A stretch of DNA of 7,572 nt from Candidatus Bathyarchaeota archaeon (GTDB taxonomy: Archaea; Thermoproteota; Bathyarchaeia; TCS64): the NCBI GenBank assembly GCA_013329615.1, contig DUKA01000012.1, forward strand, positions 1 through 7,572, in the 5' to 3' direction. The position numbers were made by a program, and so were the translations under genes. The notes below the pieces were generated by a model. That model worked only from the letters and a program-made list of their open reading frames with translations. It was not told the origin of the DNA and searched no databases. Shown here piece by piece: positions 5,933-7,572 of the stretch (positions are counted from its first letter, which is position 1; each line of letters opens with the position of its first letter).

Positions 5933-5966
5933 GTTTAAACATGTCAGCCGACACCGGAAGGTGGAG
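5933..5966 (+). promoter_or_regulatory. rps12 box A and Shine-Dalgarno site
   Basis: GTTTAAAC at 5933-5940, preceded by purine-rich GTAAA, is a plausible box A. AAGGTGGAG (5958-5966) is a strong match to the anti-Shine-Dalgarno of archaeal 16S rRNA, six bases before a TTG at 5973, and decides the start of rps12 there. The predicted transcription start falls very close to the Shine-Dalgarno site, so the leader must be short or start slightly earlier than usual. Confidence 0.5.
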
Positions 5967-5972
5967 AATCGC

Positions 5973-6401
5973 TTGACTAACGGTATGTTCGCTGGCCGCA
6001 GGCTCAAGAATAACAGGAAAGCCATGCGGTACAAGAGCAAGGACTACGTCCTCCGCATGAGACGCAAGGCGCAGAAGAAGGACCTACTCCAGGGTGCACC
6101 CATGGGTAGGGGCATCGTCCTACAGAAGGTCGGCGTCGAGTCCAAGCAACCGAACTCTGCTATTCGCAAGTGCGTTCGCATTCAGATCATCAAGAACGGG
6201 CGTCTCGCCACGGCATTCTTACCCGGTGACGGCGCCCTGAACTTCGTCGACGAGCACGACGAGGTGACGATAGAGGGCATCAGTGGTCCCCGCAGTCGCT
6301 CCATGGGAGACATCCCCGGGGTGCGCTACAAGGTCAACGCCGTCAACGGCGTGCCGCTCAACCTTCTGGTTGTCGGCAAGATTCAGAAGCCAACCCGGTA
6401 A
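5973..6401 (+). CDS. rps12: Small ribosomal subunit protein uS12 (S12p/S23e)
   Basis: uS12 of the decoding centre of the 30S subunit, where it monitors codon-anticodon pairing. I place the start at TTG 5973, giving 142 residues (usual archaeal length about 145) with an N-terminus LTNGMFAGRRL that fits the family NGxFAxRxL pattern; an in-frame ATG at 5892 would add 27 unrelated residues and lies upstream of the likely promoter. Conserved blocks: APMGRGIVLQKVGVESKQPN (42-61) running into NSAIRKCVR (61-69), the loop contacting helix 44 of 16S rRNA, and FLPGDGALNFVDEHDEV (82-98), the second universal loop; GDIPGVRYKV (112-121) follows. In most archaea rps12 is followed by rps7; here the next gene is a convergent transporter 18 bases away, and tuf lies divergent upstream. 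Confidence 0.96.
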   Translation: MTNGMFAGRRLKNNRKAMRYKSKDYVLRMRRKAQKKDLLQGAPMGRGIVLQKVGVESKQPNSAIRKCVRIQIIKNGRLATAFLPGDGALNFVDEHDEVTIEGISGPRSRSMGDIPGVRYKVNAVNGVPLNLLVVGKIQKPTR

Positions 6402-6421
6402 AACGAGTCGTTCAAGTTTTT
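6402..6421 (+). terminator. Short palindrome and T5 run between rps12 and the transporter
   Basis: AACGA, G, TCGTT (6402-6412) is a short palindrome directly after the rps12 stop, followed by five T (6417-6421). It is a weak terminator candidate; the T-run runs into the stop codon of the convergent transporter gene. The same AACGA/TCGTT arms occur in the arcC promoter region at 1839-1851. Confidence 0.35.
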
Positions 6422-7572
6422 AATGGACCACGACGGTCCTAATCTTTTTCGTCTCTTCTACCTTTAGGCAGGGTATGAAGGCTACCACGAGCAGGGCGGC
6501 GGAGAGATAGAAGCACGAAGTTATGCCGTATGCACCCATGACGTAGGTCATGATTATCGGGCCGAATATCGAGCCGAGGTCGAAGAATGTTCTGTATGTG
6601 CCTATGGCTGCTCCTCGGTGTTCCGGGGCCACGGCTTCGGCGGCTATTACCGGGCAGACTATCCAGATGGCTCCAGTCGTGATGCCTATGCAGAAGAGGA
6701 CCGCCGCGGTCATGAATAGCCCCGAGGCAAAGTTGAGAACGACAGCCATCACGGCGGTGCTCGCCATGCCGAATAGTAGGACGGGCTTCCTGCCGATCCT
6801 GTCGGCGATAGAGCCCATGATGAGCATCGCGATGACGTAGCCGAGGGACCTCGCCCCCATGATGAGACCGATGTCGGTGAGGGACATGCCCAGGTTCTCC
6901 TTGGCGAAGAGCGGGTAGATTGTGTAGATGACACCGCTGCTTAGCACGAACTCCATGAGGGTCGCGAAGGAGACTATGATGAGTATCTTGTTCTTGAAGA
7001 CTTGTGGGAGGGAGGATAGCTTCATGGCGGGTATCTTGGGCATGGCGGCGGACTCGTGCCTCACGTTTCGGGGTATGGCGAGAAGCAGGACGGCGAACGC
7101 GCAGAGCACCGTGGAGAGGAAGAAGCCGCCCTTGAAGCCGAGGGCGGTTATGATGTAGCCGCTGAAGGTCGAGCCTAGGATGCTGCCGCCGAATTCGACG
7201 CCCTGGAAGAGCCCCATCGCGGCGCCACGCTTCTCGTCGGAGAACATATTGACTATGAAGGTCATTGAGACGGCGAAGAAGAGTGGCGCGCCGAGCCCCT
7301 GCAGGGCGCGCGCGAAGATGAGTTGGATGGGATCGGTTACGAAGGCGTTCCAGAACGTGCCGACGGTTGTAAGGACCAAACCCAAAAGCATAGGCCAGTA
7401 GTAACCATAGCGCGCTGAAATGAAGCCGCTGGGGATCTCAAGCAGCACCCTCGCAATCCAGTAGCCGGCGACCGAGAAGCCTATCATGACGCCGACGGCG
7501 CCGATCTCCTTCGCGAATATCGACAGAAGAGGGTTGACGAGGCTCGTGCTGAACATTGCGGCGAGGCCGATG
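6420..7572 (-). CDS. Major facilitator superfamily transporter, 5' truncated
   Basis: An inner-membrane secondary transporter of the MFS with the 12-helix, two-half layout; 378 residues are read from the ATG at 7556. The frame continues open to the window edge as IGLAA before that Met, which looks like the middle of helix 1, so the true start lies beyond the window. The loop between helices 2 and 3 (SGFISARYGYYW, 43-54) is a degenerate motif A, while its counterpart between helices 8 and 9 is well kept: GSIADRIGRK (248-257). RALQGLGAPLFF (83-94) in helix 4 and SDEKRGAAMGLFQG (106-119) match common drug/sugar-efflux MFS patterns. A central cytoplasmic loop spans about 163-190, and the C-terminus is short and basic. 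Substrate is not predictable; an efflux-type or sugar-transport role is possible. It is convergent with rps12, with an 18-base gap. Confidence 0.9.
   Translation of the reverse strand, partial: IGLAAMFSTSLVNPLLSIFAKEIGAVGVMIGFSVAGYWIARVLLEIPSGFISARYGYYWPMLLGLVLTTVGTFWNAFVTDPIQLIFARALQGLGAPLFFAVSMTFIVNMFSDEKRGAAMGLFQGVEFGGSILGSTFSGYIITALGFKGGFFLSTVLCAFAVLLLAIPRNVRHESAAMPKIPAMKLSSLPQVFKNKILIIVSFATLMEFVLSSGVIYTIYPLFAKENLGMSLTDIGLIMGARSLGYVIAMLIMGSIADRIGRKPVLLFGMASTAVMAVVLNFASGLFMTAAVLFCIGITTGAIWIVCPVIAAEAVAPEHRGAAIGTYRTFFDLGSIFGPIIMTYVMGAYGITSCFYLSAALLVVAFIPCLKVEETKKIRTVVVH

Noticed and set aside
5892..5972. N-terminal extension of uS12 to an ATG at 5892
   Set aside because: The 27 added residues are not uS12-like, would start upstream of the box A, and a strong Shine-Dalgarno site points to the TTG at 5973.
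1..7572. Mobile element, CRISPR array or defence island
   Set aside because: No transposase, integrase, nuclease, repeat-spacer array or terminal inverted repeats; the genes are housekeeping, surface or transport types.

Overview
The window reads as archaeal chromosome, most likely from the Thermoproteota/TACK side (Bathyarchaeia- or thaumarchaeal-like lineages are plausible). The evidence is an archaeal/eukaryotic-type EF-1A followed by a 102-residue archaeal uS10, an archaeal-type uS12, a Mtq2/HemK2-like glutamine methyltransferase, box A-like promoters and T-rich gene ends. Lineage is an inference from general resemblance. DNA is GC-rich, and genes cover almost everything; no stretch over 300 bases lacks a gene.

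Layout: (1) 1-516, plus strand, the 3' part of a protein-glutamine methyltransferase gene cut by the left edge. It ends tail-to-tail, overlapping by 14 bases, with (2) a FUN14-family membrane protein on the minus strand (503-811). (3) 858-1805, minus, a complete carbamate kinase. (4) 1911-3902, minus, a large surface protein: seven-bladed beta-propeller, two similar Ig-like domains with a different domain between them, and a C-terminal membrane anchor. Its signal peptide appears to be encoded upstream of the only usable start codon. (5) 4117-4425 and 4493-5788, minus, uS10 and EF-1A in the usual tuf-rps10 order. (6) a 184-base divergent promoter region, then uS12 on the plus strand (5973-6401, TTG start with a good Shine-Dalgarno site). 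(7) 6420-7572, minus, a major facilitator superfamily transporter cut by the right edge, convergent with rps12.

How they work together: tuf, rps10 and rps12 are translation genes normally found in one str-type cluster. Here rps12 is split off divergently, and no rps7 or fusA lies beside it in the window. The methyltransferase is also likely translational (release-factor GGQ methylation). Carbamate kinase, the FUN14 protein, the propeller protein and the transporter show no obvious shared pathway. Most minus-strand genes have their own promoter-like element or terminator-like structure, suggesting short transcription units rather than one operon.

I do not see a defence system, mobile element, CRISPR array, tRNA or rRNA. 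The least ordinary items are the membrane-anchored propeller protein with its start-codon problem, the broken-up str cluster, and structured intergenic DNA around 3946-4118 and 1839-1921.
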